Shown in pieces: positions 1-7,666 of a stretch of DNA of 55,295 nucleotides. This DNA comes from Saprospiraceae bacterium (GTDB lineage Bacteria; Bacteroidota; Bacteroidia; Chitinophagales; Saprospiraceae), in NCBI GenBank assembly GCA_021739645.1, contig JAIPBL010000037.1, forward strand, positions 1-55,295, in the 5' to 3' direction. Position 1 is the first letter of the stretch. Every line of letters starts with the position of its first letter. The notes under the pieces are model-generated. The model was not told the origin of the DNA, searched no databases, and worked only from the letters and a program-made list of their open reading frames with translations. Made by a program: the position numbers and the translations under genes.

Positions 1-7
1 TTGAAAA

Positions 8-119
8 GCCCCCATAGGGGGCCTGCCCTCAATACGTGTTCCTAACGGCCCTCATGACTTGAAAACGTGCTATTTTTAAGGCAAAGCCGAAAGAACATAA
101 CCACCTGCAAAGCAGGTGG
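8..119. repeat. Two short hairpins at the window edge
   Basis: Positions 8-22 form GCCCCC-ATA-GGGGGC. Read on the minus strand this hairpin is followed by TTTTC, so it could end a minus-strand transcript. Positions 101-119 form a perfect 8-bp stem CCACCTGC-AAA-GCAGGTGG, about 25 nt upstream of the first gene. The sequence between and around them shows no convincing open frame. The second hairpin may be a leader structure or a palindromic repeat; its role is unknown. Confidence 0.5.
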
Positions 120-143
120 ATTTCTAATTTGCATTAAAAAGCC

Positions 144-1172
144 GTGTTTAGATTCGAGCATCCATCCTACCTCTACGCTTTTGCACTTTTGCCGCTGCTG
201 GCCTTGGTGTTCTGGTTGTTTTGGCGCTGGCGCAAACAGGCGATTGGCCGCTTTGCAGAAAGCCACCTTGCACCGTTGCTGATGCCGGAGGCCAGCCGCT
301 GGAAACACCGCCTTAAGTTTGGCCTCATTCTGCTGGCCATGGCCTTCCTCATCGTTGGCGCAGCGAACCCGCAGTGGGGCAGCAAACGGGAAAAGGTGAA
401 ACGAAAGAGCGTGGACGTGCTCATCGCCCTCGACATCTCGAACAGCATGTACGCCCAGGACATCGCTCCCAGCCGGCTGGAACGGGCAAAGAAATTTGCC
501 GAGAACCTCGTGGAAAAGCTAAAGGGCGAACGCATCGGCCTCGTGTATTTTGCCGGGAGCGCCTACCTCCAAATGCCCGTTACCACGGACTACGCCGCTG
601 CCGAATTGTTCATTCGCAGTGCCAGTCCTGAACTCGCTGCTTCGCAAGGCACGGCGCTTGGAGAAGCTATCAGCGTAGCCCGAAGGTCATTCCGCAGCGA
701 TGAGAGCAAGGCGCACAAAGCACTCGTCATCATCACCGACGGGGAAGACCATGACGGCGAGGCCGATTCCGAAGCGGAAAAAGCAAGAGAAGAAGGCATT
801 ATCCAGTTCACGGTGGGCGTGGGAACGGCCCAGGGCGGACCTATCCCGATGAGCATCGGCGGTCGGGAGGAATACAAACGGGACGAGAGCGGCCAACCGG
901 TCATCTCAAAACTCAATGAGCCGATGCTGCAAGACCTCGCCGCCAAGGGTGGCGGCACCTACCTGCACATCAGCCAAGGCGATGCTGCCGTGGCCGAGGC
1001 CCTTCAATCCCGCATTGACCAACTGGAAAAACAGGAACTGGAAGTGCGAGCGTTCTCATCGTTCAACAGCTATTTTCAGTATTTTGTCTTCATCGGGCTG
1101 GCGCTGCTGGTGGGGGATTGGTTGATTACTTGGCGGCGGCATCGGTTGGAGGAGCGGGATATTTTTGGGTGA
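144..1172 (+). CDS. VWA domain protein, BatA/BatB-like (copy 1)
   Basis: This is a 342-residue membrane-anchored von Willebrand factor A protein of the Bacteroides aerotolerance (Bat) type. The likely start is GTG at 144, because it aligns exactly with the ATG start of the next gene. Two hydrophobic helices (about 12-30 and 58-73) precede the VWA domain. A complete MIDAS motif (DISNS, D97/S99/S101) and a later TDGED segment indicate metal binding. A C-terminal helix (about 309-327) is followed by an arginine-rich tail, so the VWA domain sits between membrane anchors. Bat proteins are usually encoded beside MoxR ATPases and DUF58 proteins, and those genes would lie left of the window. The gene is a tandem duplicate of the next one: the proteins have equal length, and 55 of the first 60 residues are identical. 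The biochemical role of this family is not settled. Confidence 0.88.
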   Translation: MFRFEHPSYLYAFALLPLLALVFWLFWRWRKQAIGRFAESHLAPLLMPEASRWKHRLKFGLILLAMAFLIVGAANPQWGSKREKVKRKSVDVLIALDISNSMYAQDIAPSRLERAKKFAENLVEKLKGERIGLVYFAGSAYLQMPVTTDYAAAELFIRSASPELAASQGTALGEAISVARRSFRSDESKAHKALVIITDGEDHDGEADSEAEKAREEGIIQFTVGVGTAQGGPIPMSIGGREEYKRDESGQPVISKLNEPMLQDLAAKGGGTYLHISQGDAAVAEALQSRIDQLEKQELEVRAFSSFNSYFQYFVFIGLALLVGDWLITWRRHRLEERDIFG

Positions 1173-1270
1173 ACAGCTTCCCGTACCATGCATTTACGCA
1201 TACCCCGTAGTGAACTTTACGCCAAGTAAAGACGATAGGTATTAAAGCAGGAGACCTTAGGCAGCGGCCA

Positions 1271-1303
1271 TCTAAAGTCTAAAATCTCTTGTCTAATGTC
1301 TCC
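1271..1303. repeat. Short-period 5' leader array before VWA copy 2
   Basis: The phrase TCTAAAGTCTAAAATCTC and a variant of it repeat in the last 40 nt before the ATG at 1310. The array is G-poor on the coding strand. It belongs to the family of locus-specific leader arrays described in the findings. Confidence 0.55.
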
Positions 1304-1309
1304 TACAAC

Positions 1310-2338
1310 ATGTTCCGATTCGAGCATCCATCCTACCTCTATGCATTTGCTTTACTGCCTTTGTTGGCCGTCATGTTCTGGTTGTTTTGGCGCTGGCGCA
1401 AAAAGGCAATTGGCCGTTTTGCGGAGAGCCACCTTGTGCCGCTGCTGATGCCGGAAGCTTCCCGCTGGAAACACCGCCTAAAATTCAGCTTGGTACTGCT
1501 AGCAGTAACTTTCCTCATCGTCGGGGCAGCCAACCCACAGTGGAGCGGCAAGCGGGAAAAGGTCAGGCGAAAGGGCGTGGATATTATCATCGCCCTCGAC
1601 ATTTCGTTGAGCATGTACACCCAGGACATCCTCCCCAGCCGAATAGAACGGGCGAAAAAATTTGCTGGAAAACTCGTTGAAGAATTGAAAGGCAACCGTG
1701 TGGGTATCGTCTATTTTGCTGGGGAAGCCTACCTCCAAATGCCCGTCACCACGGACTATACCGTTACCCAGATGTTCCTCCGCATCGCCAGCCCCGACAT
1801 GGCGGGAACGCAAGGCTCGGCCATTGGCGAGAGCATCAGCATTGCCCGCACGGCGCTCAAAGACAGCGGTAAGGACTCGTATAAGGTGCTCGTGCTCATC
1901 ACAGATGGCGAGGACACGGGCGGCAAGGCCGTGGAGGAAGCCCAAAAAGCACGGGAAGAAGGCGTCATTCAGTTCACCATTGGCGTCGGCACGACGAAAG
2001 GGGCGCCCATTCCCATCCTATCGAACGGGGCATGGCAGTACAAGCAGGACGATAACAAGGAGGTTGTGCTGTCCCGCCTCAACGCTACAATGCTGCGGGA
2101 CCTCGCCGAAAAGGGCGGCGGCATGTATTTCAACGTCATGGACGGCGACGATGCCGTGGCCGACGCCTTGCAAGCCCGGATTGACAAGCTGGAGAAAAGG
2201 GATTTCGAAGTACAGGGATTTACCTCCTTCGACAGCTATTTCCAGTATTTCGTCTTCATCGCCCTTGCGCTGCTGGTGGTGGATTGGTTCGTCTCTTGGC
2301 GGAAGGGGAGGCTGGAGGGGCGGGATTTGTTTGGGTGA
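1310..2338 (+). CDS. VWA domain protein, BatA/BatB-like (copy 2)
   Basis: This 342-residue paralogue of the preceding gene has the same architecture: two N-terminal membrane helices, a VWA domain with intact MIDAS (DISLS, D97/S99/S101), and a C-terminal helix. The ATG at 1310 is preferred over an in-frame TTG at 1289, because it gives the same N-terminus (MFRFEHPSYLYAF) and exact length as copy 1. Divergence is low in the N-terminal membrane region and higher in the C-terminal half of the VWA domain. In the known Bat operon, BatA and BatB are paired VWA proteins, so the duplicates may act as a heteromeric pair. The 137 nt between the genes holds no frame, only a leader array. Confidence 0.88.
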   Translation: MFRFEHPSYLYAFALLPLLAVMFWLFWRWRKKAIGRFAESHLVPLLMPEASRWKHRLKFSLVLLAVTFLIVGAANPQWSGKREKVRRKGVDIIIALDISLSMYTQDILPSRIERAKKFAGKLVEELKGNRVGIVYFAGEAYLQMPVTTDYTVTQMFLRIASPDMAGTQGSAIGESISIARTALKDSGKDSYKVLVLITDGEDTGGKAVEEAQKAREEGVIQFTIGVGTTKGAPIPILSNGAWQYKQDDNKEVVLSRLNATMLRDLAEKGGGMYFNVMDGDDAVADALQARIDKLEKRDFEVQGFTSFDSYFQYFVFIALALLVVDWFVSWRKGRLEGRDLFG

Positions 2339-2390
2339 GGCGGTGTTGCCTCACGTCGATTGGTTGGTAGGATAAGCTGGTACAAGTGCT

Positions 2391-2454
2391 GCTAACGTTT
2401 AGGCTATGCGCAGTGTCCCGAAGGGCATTGCGTATAGGTGTTGTTGTGTGGCGT
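2391..2454 (+). repeat. attC-like flanking element, left side of CPBP cassette
   Basis: The element begins with GCTAACGTTTAGGC. It contains an imperfect hairpin in which CTATGCGCA (2404-2412) pairs with TTGCGTATAG (2428-2437) around TCCCGAAGGG. It ends with GTTGTGTGGCG, 6 nt before the stop codon of the CPBP gene. The layout (TAACGTT core, imperfect stem, GTTGTGTG end) resembles attC-like repeats I recall flanking single-gene cassettes in Bacteroidota. No integrase is visible here. Confidence 0.5.
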
Positions 2455-2459
2455 TTCAT

Positions 2460-3146
2460 TTATTTATTTATTAGTTGAAAGGCCCAATCATAGAAGATTC
2501 GGTCCTTGTTCAGGTAGATTAGAGTTAATCCAATCGTATCATAAAAACCATGTGTAAATACGAGCAAAGCAAGATTAGTTCTGTTCTTGTAAAATGTAAA
2601 AAAGAATATTGTACTTGCTAATCCCACGGCAATCATTCCAGAAGTTCCTTGATAGTTATGAGAAACTCCAAAATAAACTGAGAGTACAATAGCTGAGATA
2701 AGCCAAGATTTGTTAGAATTTCCAAAAAATTCAGCAAGATGTTTCATGTAATAACCACTAAACAAGAATTCTTCTCCAAAAGCGGCAAATATCCACATGA
2801 TTAAAAACAGAGGAAGAAAGCTGGCAAAATCCCCTCTTATTTCCTCTATTGAACTCAAATCAATCTTTCCAAAGTATATTTCCAAAAATGGCTGTATACA
2901 TATATCGATTATGAGAAATATAGCTATTGCAAGTAATAAACCTTTCAAAATAGTTCTGAGACTTATTTTTTGCCCAAACCCAAATTTCGCCCAATTCCAA
3001 CCACTTTTCCACAGCAAGAATAGAGCAATAAAAAGACCAAAAAAGTACCCAAAATTTCTATCGGCAATAGACAATATAGGTGCAACAATCATTACGACTA
3101 TTACTATGAAGGGCTTTGAAAGGAAATTGAAAAATTTATTTATCAT
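2460..3146 (-). CDS. CPBP family intramembrane protease (Abi/CAAX type)
   Basis: This 228-residue polytopic membrane protein has the three CPBP motifs: a glutamate pair at E125-E126, FGVSH (H163) and HGFYD (H199/D203). The family cleaves membrane-associated substrates and includes prenyl-protein proteases and bacteriocin-immunity proteins. The first motif normally reads EExxxR, but here it is EEFLFS, so serine replaces the arginine at position 130. Several hydrophobic helices (about 12-28, 35-47, 66-82, 110-125, 149-162, 170-186, 193-211) support the assignment. The gene is far richer in A+T than its neighbours and is bracketed by inverted attC-like repeats, which suggests recent horizontal acquisition. 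Its substrate cannot be inferred. Confidence 0.8.
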   Translation of the reverse strand: MINKFFNFLSKPFIVIVVMIVAPILSIADRNFGYFFGLFIALFLLWKSGWNWAKFGFGQKISLRTILKGLLLAIAIFLIIDICIQPFLEIYFGKIDLSSIEEIRGDFASFLPLFLIMWIFAAFGEEFLFSGYYMKHLAEFFGNSNKSWLISAIVLSVYFGVSHNYQGTSGMIAVGLASTIFFFTFYKNRTNLALLVFTHGFYDTIGLTLIYLNKDRIFYDWAFQLINK

Positions 3147-3160
3147 TTCTGTTTTTTAAT

Positions 3161-3222
3161 GACACACAACATTTGCATACATGCCAAATGGCGTATATTT
3201 CCGCTTCAGACGACGTTTGAGC
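3161..3222 (-). repeat. attC-like flanking element, right side of CPBP cassette
   Basis: On the minus strand this reads from an AACGTC core through an imperfect stem (ATACGCC near GGCATGTAT) to GTTGTGTGTC. It stops 14 nt before the CPBP start codon. It shares the GTTGTGTG end with the left element but in opposite orientation, so both ends point into the gene. The remaining stretch to 3408 is C/A-rich on the plus strand and holds no gene. Confidence 0.45.
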
Positions 3223-3408
3223 AGTTTCGTACAAAAATATATCTCTTGCGAGCGTATTTTATGCGAACTAGCCTTACAATTTCAACCCATCCACCAGCCT
3301 TAACCTCGTTCAACACACCTCCACTTCCCAGCAAATCTAAACACCCCATCCAATAATCCTATCAATCATAGTATTAATTCCCCCCAAATCCATCGTCAGT
3401 TCCCATCT

Positions 3409-5538
3409 TCAGCCACCCACCAGCTCCAAAAACTCATCCTCCGTCATAATCGTCACCGTACCGAGCGCCGTTGCTTTTTTCAGTTTGCTGCCAGCGTCCT
3501 CGCCCACGATGAGGTAGTCGAGGTTGCCGCTCACGGCACTGGTGTTCTTTGCCCCGGCGGCTTCGGCCTTGGCTTGGGCTTCTTTTCGGCCCATTTTCAT
3601 CAACGTTCCGGTGAACAAAATCGTCTTCCCGACCAGCGGGGCGTCGGCGTTCACGGCCTTCGGGCGGTCTTCTTCGGTTTGGGTGAAATTGACGCCGAGC
3701 GACTCCATCTCCTTTAAAATCTCCACGTTTTTTTCATGCTGGAAAAACCGGATAACGTTGTGCGTCACCACCGGCCCGATGTCCTTGATTTGGCGGAAAC
3801 GCTCCTCGTCCCAGTCCTTCAGTTCCCAGATGTTTTGGACTTCGGCAGCCAGGATTTTGCCCGCCTTGATGCCGAGGTGGTGGATGGTCAGGCTGTGCAG
3901 GAGGCGATGAATTGGATTCTTTTTCGCTTTCTCGATGGCAGCTCGGAGGTTGTTGGCCGATTTTTCACCAAAACCCTCCAACTGCGCAATCGCCTCATAA
4001 TCAAGCCGGTAGATGTCCGCAATATTGCGGAGCCAGCCCAAACGGAAGAACCGCTCGATTTGGCTCTCACCGAAGCCGTCAATGTCCATCGCATTTTTCG
4101 AGACGTGGTAAATCATGCGCTGAATCACCTGTGCTTCGCAATCGGGGTTCTCGCAGCGCCAGGCGGCCTCATCTTCTGCCCGCACCAGTTGCGTTTGGCA
4201 GACGGGGCAGTTGGTGGGAAAAACAATCTCCTGCTCCGAGCCGTCCCGCAGTTCCTCCATCGGTTTCACGATGTACGGAATCACGTCGCCCGCCCGTTCC
4301 ACCAGCACCGTGTCGCCAAGGCGCAGGTCTTTGTTTCGGATAAAATCCTCGTTGTGCAGGCTGACCGAGGAGACCGTCACGCCCGCCAGCGCCACAGGTT
4401 CCAGCTTCGCAACGGGCGTGATGCTGCCGATTTTGCCGACTTGGAACTCGACGTTGAGCAGCTTCGTGGTCGCCTGTTTTGCCTTGAACTTGAAGGCAAT
4501 CGCCCAGCGTGGGTGGTGCGCTGTGCTGCCCGTCCGCTGCTGGAGTTCGAGGCTGTTGGCCTTCACCACCATGCCGTCGATTTCGTAGCCGTAGCTCTCC
4601 CGTTTATTCTGCCATTCCACGCAGAAGGCGGCAACTTCTGTGATGTTTTTACAGACCTTTCTTTCGAGATTCGGAGGAGTGTCCTGCGGAATCTTGAAGC
4701 CTAATTTACCCAATAAATCAATTGTGTCGTCGTGCGATTTCAGCAAGCCAAAAGCGTTATTACCATTGGCATCCACAGCATAGCCGAGCTGGTAAATAAA
4801 CGCCTCGATGCGGCGACTGGCGGTCTCCGAGGGGTCTTTGGTGCGAAGGCCGCCTGTGGCAGCGTTGCGGGGATTGGCGAAAAGCGTCAGTTCATCAGCG
4901 GCACGCTGCTCGTTCATTTTCACAAAAACATCCTTGCGGATGAGGGCCTCGCCCCGCAGTTCCGCCTTCGCAATGCCAAATTTAGAGAACTCCGCCCGCA
5001 GCGGTACGGAGCGCAGGGTGCGGATATTGGCGGTGATTTCGTCGCCGAGGGCGCCATTGCCACGGGTGGCGGCCCGCACCAGTTGGTCGTTTTCGTAAAC
5101 AAGGGCGATGGTGCCGCCGTCGAATTTCGGCTCCACACAGTATTCGATGTCAAGGTCGGCAGGCAGGCCGAGGTAGTTCTTGATGCGCTCATCAAATTCC
5201 TTGAGGTCTTCGGCATCGTAGCTGTTGTCGAGGGAGAGCATGGGTGTGAGGTGCTCGACGAGGTTGAACTCCTCGGTCAAATCGCTGCTCACCCGCTGTG
5301 TGGGCGATTCGGGGGTAACGAGTTGGGGATGCGCCGCCTCGATGGCTTGCAGCTTTTTGTAGAGCATGTCGTACTCGAAGTCGCTCACGACGGGGTCGTT
5401 GAGGGCATAGTAGCGCCATTCGTGGTAAATGATGGTTTCCCGTAGTTCGGAAATGCTCGATGCATCCGTGGGTTCAGGCTGGGCGAGGAGTTTTTTCGAC
5501 AGGTCGAAAAGGCGGCGTTGTTCTTCTTTTGAGTACAT
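3409..5538 (-). CDS. ligA: NAD-dependent DNA ligase LigA
   Basis: This essential enzyme seals nicks in DNA during replication and repair, using NAD+. The 709-residue protein has the full bacterial domain order: an N-terminal Ia region, an adenylation domain with the nucleophile motif KFDG (K138), an OB fold, a four-cysteine zinc finger (CPVC and CENPDC), helix-hairpin-helix repeats, and a C-terminal BRCT domain starting near GKTILFTGT. The active-site motif is KFDG rather than the more usual KLDG or KIDG. The start is ATG at 5538; the preceding in-frame TTG is less likely. A TAnnTTTG element lies about 40 nt upstream. The long open frames on the opposite strand are shadows of this gene. Confidence 0.97.
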   Translation of the reverse strand: MYSKEEQRRLFDLSKKLLAQPEPTDASSISELRETIIYHEWRYYALNDPVVSDFEYDMLYKKLQAIEAAHPQLVTPESPTQRVSSDLTEEFNLVEHLTPMLSLDNSYDAEDLKEFDERIKNYLGLPADLDIEYCVEPKFDGGTIALVYENDQLVRAATRGNGALGDEITANIRTLRSVPLRAEFSKFGIAKAELRGEALIRKDVFVKMNEQRAADELTLFANPRNAATGGLRTKDPSETASRRIEAFIYQLGYAVDANGNNAFGLLKSHDDTIDLLGKLGFKIPQDTPPNLERKVCKNITEVAAFCVEWQNKRESYGYEIDGMVVKANSLELQQRTGSTAHHPRWAIAFKFKAKQATTKLLNVEFQVGKIGSITPVAKLEPVALAGVTVSSVSLHNEDFIRNKDLRLGDTVLVERAGDVIPYIVKPMEELRDGSEQEIVFPTNCPVCQTQLVRAEDEAAWRCENPDCEAQVIQRMIYHVSKNAMDIDGFGESQIERFFRLGWLRNIADIYRLDYEAIAQLEGFGEKSANNLRAAIEKAKKNPIHRLLHSLTIHHLGIKAGKILAAEVQNIWELKDWDEERFRQIKDIGPVVTHNVIRFFQHEKNVEILKEMESLGVNFTQTEEDRPKAVNADAPLVGKTILFTGTLMKMGRKEAQAKAEAAGAKNTSAVSGNLDYLIVGEDAGSKLKKATALGTVTIMTEDEFLELVGG

Positions 5539-5578
5539 CAACGAGGGTTTATGGATATGGAATTTTGAGGATTCAATG

Positions 5579-5586
5579 CAAAATTA
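5579..5586 (-). promoter_or_regulatory. -7 promoter element for ligA
   Basis: The minus strand reads TAATTTTG, an exact match to the Bacteroidota -7 consensus TAnnTTTG, followed by a C/A-rich leader and the ligA ATG. No clear -33 TTG at standard spacing was found. Confidence 0.5.
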
Positions 5587-5587
5587 T

Positions 5588-5749
5588 TCAAGCATCTCTG
5601 GTTATCCACCAAAGAAAGTCTTTAGGCGATGGCATATAAGTGAGTTTTCCGTTTAGTAGCTCATAAGGTGCCCCTTCGGGCAATTTCATATAATCCTCCG
5701 TCGTGTAGTTGCTTTTATTTTTTACGGTCAACAGCACGTATTCTCTCAT
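5588..5749 (-). pseudogene. Truncated Uma2-family endonuclease remnant
   Basis: A 53-residue frame starting MREYVLLTVKN carries the characteristic N-terminal signature of Uma2 (DUF820) nucleases: Y-T-x-E-D-Y, then LPEG, PYELLNGKL and MPSP. Intact members run to about 180-200 residues with the catalytic core after MPSP. Here the frame leaves the family after PKDFLW and stops next to the ligA promoter, so only the first quarter remains. An open extension upstream to 5884 shows no family resemblance. This is a decayed copy or the end product of a deletion. Confidence 0.6.
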
Positions 5750-5928
5750 TTTGTCCCGGTAGAGCAGCACGTTTTTATCCAAGAGCGCATACTTTCGCCC
5801 TTCCAGTTTTTTTGGCAAAATCGGTGACCTTGTGAAAAGACTGCTCTCTGTTAGCCCGTAATGGAATGGATGTGGCCATGGCACTTACGTTTTGAACAAA
5901 AATAGGGGATTTGAAAGAAAATGAAAAC

Positions 5929-6351
5929 TCATTCCACCACCGCCACACATTTCAACTCAATCGCAATCGGCGTTGGCAACGAGTCAATGCCCACGGTGGT
6001 GCGGCAGGGCTGGTTGTCCTTAAAATACTCAGCATAAATGCGGTTGTAGGTGTGAAAATCCCGTTGCATATCGGTGAGGAAAACGGTCACGTCCACCAGC
6101 GAGTCCCAAGTTGCGCCGCTGGCCTCCAGCACCGCCCGTACGTTTTTGAACACGCTGTGGCACTGTGCCTCGAAGTCGAACTCGGTGAAATTGCCCGAAG
6201 CACTGCGGGTCAGACCGGGAATCCCGTCCGTTACAGCGTCCCGTGGCCCGATGCCGGAGAGGAAAAGGAGGTTGCCCACCCGGCGGGCGTGGGGATAGAG
6301 GCCGACTGGCTTTGGGGCGTTGGTGGTGCTTATTTTTTCAGAATTGGACAT
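5929..6351 (-). CDS. RidA family (YjgF/YER057c/UK114) deaminase
   Basis: This 140-residue protein belongs to the RidA superfamily, whose archetype hydrolyses reactive enamine/imine intermediates from PLP enzymes. The segment GIGPRDAVTDGIPGL and the end CRTTVGIDSLPTPIAIELK contain the substrate-carboxylate-binding arginine (R117) and the conserved glutamate (E132). The long insertion after GPRD resembles 2-aminomuconate-deaminase-like subgroups, so the substrate may differ from that of classic RidA. It is the last gene of an apparent minus-strand unit after the DUF1080 and MocA-type genes, separated from the latter by an inverted array. A role in their pathway is possible but unproven. Confidence 0.88.
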   Translation of the reverse strand: MSNSEKISTTNAPKPVGLYPHARRVGNLLFLSGIGPRDAVTDGIPGLTRSASGNFTEFDFEAQCHSVFKNVRAVLEASGATWDSLVDVTVFLTDMQRDFHTYNRIYAEYFKDNQPCRTTVGIDSLPTPIAIELKCVAVVE

Positions 6352-6367
6352 TTGATTGATTGTTGAG

Positions 6368-6430
6368 ATTGTTGGATTGCTAAATTGTTACGGGCTAAAT
6401 AACAATTCAACAATATAGCAATCCAACAAT
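6368..6430. repeat. Inverted array between MocA-type and RidA genes
   Basis: The left arm (6368-6389, ATTGTTGGATTGCTAAATTG and on) and the right arm (6401-6430) are near-reverse complements around an 11-nt spacer. The right arm abuts the stop codon of the MocA-type gene, and the left arm ends 16 nt before the RidA start. On the coding strand the sequence is G/T-rich after the stop and C/A-rich before the start. Confidence 0.7.
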
Positions 6431-7581
6431 TAAATCTTTACCCATTTCGCCTCGCTCTTCCCGCTTGCAATTACTTTTTCGATAAACTTCATCCCACGTA
6501 CCCCGTCGCTCACGGTCGGAAAATCTTGGTAAACGGAGTCAACCTGCTTGCCATCCAGGCGGGCGCGAACGCAGTAGGCAAAGTTGCGGTAAATATTGGC
6601 GAAGGCTTCCAGATAGCCCTCTGGGTGACCACCGGGGATGCGAGCATGGGCAGCAGCAGCTGGGTAGAGCGTACCTCCGCCCGTGCGCAGGATTTCCATC
6701 GGCCTGTCTAACCATTTGACAATGAGCGAGTTGGGCTCCATCTGAAACCACTGCAAGCCCGCCTTCGTGCCGTAGATGCGGATGTTCAGGTTGTTTTCTT
6801 CCCCAGCACAGATTTGGCTGGCATGGAGCACACCTTTTGCGCCACTGTCAAAATGGAGCAGCACGTTTCCGTCATCGTCGAGCAAGCGGCCTTCCACGAA
6901 GGTGCTGATGTCGGCGCAAAGCTCCGTGATTTGCAGCCCAGAAATGTACTCGGCAAGGTTCTCGGCGTGAGTGCCGATGTCGCCCATTGCGCCAGCGATG
7001 CCCGACTTCGTGGGGTCGGTGCGCCAGCCAGCTTGCTTGCTGCCAGTGTCCTCCACCTTGGTAGTAAGCCAGCCCTGTGGGTACTCCACCACGATTTTTC
7101 GGATTTGACCAATGTCGCCGTTTTTTACCATCGCACGGGCCTGTTTCACCATCGGGTAGCCGGTGTAGTTGTGCGTGAGGGCGAAGAGGAGGCCTGTTTC
7201 TTCCACCAGTTTTTGCAGGTGGAGCGCCTCTTCCATATTGAAACAAAGCGGCTTGTCGCATACGACGTGGAAGCCGTTTTCCAAGGCCATTCGAGCTGGG
7301 GCGTAGTGCATGTGGTTCGGCGTGACGATGCTCACGAAGTCCATGCGTTTGCTTTCTGGCAGCTTTTTTTCTTCCAACATCATTTCCTCGAAACTGCCGT
7401 ACGCCCGTGCCGGGTCAATGCAAAGGTCTTCGCCGGAGAGCTTTGATTTCTCAGCATTGGAGCTGAACGCCCCGCAAACCAGTTCAATTTCGCCATCCAG
7501 CGCGGCAGCCATGCGGTGTACCCCGCCGATGAAGGCACCCCGGCCACCGCCGACCATGCCCATTCGTATTTTCCGTTTCAT
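6430..7581 (-). CDS. Gfo/Idh/MocA family NAD(P)-dependent oxidoreductase
   Basis: This 383-residue cytoplasmic oxidoreductase has an N-terminal Rossmann domain starting [12 protein letters not shown]. The conserved catalytic-lysine segment reads CDKPLC (EKP in many members), and the C-terminal domain begins near GDIGQI and contains DIGTHAEN. The family oxidises or reduces sugars and inositols at a ring hydroxyl. The start is [10 protein letters not shown] at 7581, because the upstream extension is a leader array. The preceding gene encodes a DUF1080 lipoprotein. DUF1080 (3-keto-disaccharide hydrolase) and MocA-type oxidoreductases are known partners in 3-keto-glycoside metabolism, so a role in glycan or glycoside use is a reasonable inference. 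Confidence 0.9.
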   Translation of the reverse strand: MKRKIRMGMVGGGRGAFIGGVHRMAAALDGEIELVCGAFSSNAEKSKLSGEDLCIDPARAYGSFEEMMLEEKKLPESKRMDFVSIVTPNHMHYAPARMALENGFHVVCDKPLCFNMEEALHLQKLVEETGLLFALTHNYTGYPMVKQARAMVKNGDIGQIRKIVVEYPQGWLTTKVEDTGSKQAGWRTDPTKSGIAGAMGDIGTHAENLAEYISGLQITELCADISTFVEGRLLDDDGNVLLHFDSGAKGVLHASQICAGEENNLNIRIYGTKAGLQWFQMEPNSLIVKWLDRPMEILRTGGGTLYPAAAAHARIPGGHPEGYLEAFANIYRNFAYCVRARLDGKQVDSVYQDFPTVSDGVRGMKFIEKVIASGKSEAKWVKI

Positions 7582-7590
7582 AAGTTTTTT

Positions 7591-7666
7591 AATGATGAAT
7601 GATAAATGGTGGAATGATGAATCAATTGCGGGTGAGCCAAAATTCATCATTCTACCATTCATCATT
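7591..7666. repeat. Inverted array between DUF1080 and MocA-type genes
   Basis: The left arm (7591-7622, built from AATGATGAAT phrases) is inverted in the right arm (7642-7666). The right arm overlaps the stop codon of the DUF1080 gene, and the left arm ends 9 nt from the MocA-type start codon. The unit differs from that of the next array downstream, so each junction has its own phrase. Confidence 0.7.

Noticed and set aside
3736-5445. Long plus-strand open frames (up to 322 codons) opposite ligA
   Set aside because: They lie entirely within the ligA coding region on the opposite strand and show no domain features; they are shadows of ligA codon usage.
5598-5612. TTATCCACC near 5600 as a DnaA box
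   Set aside because: A single imperfect match, without a cluster or an A/T-rich unwinding region.
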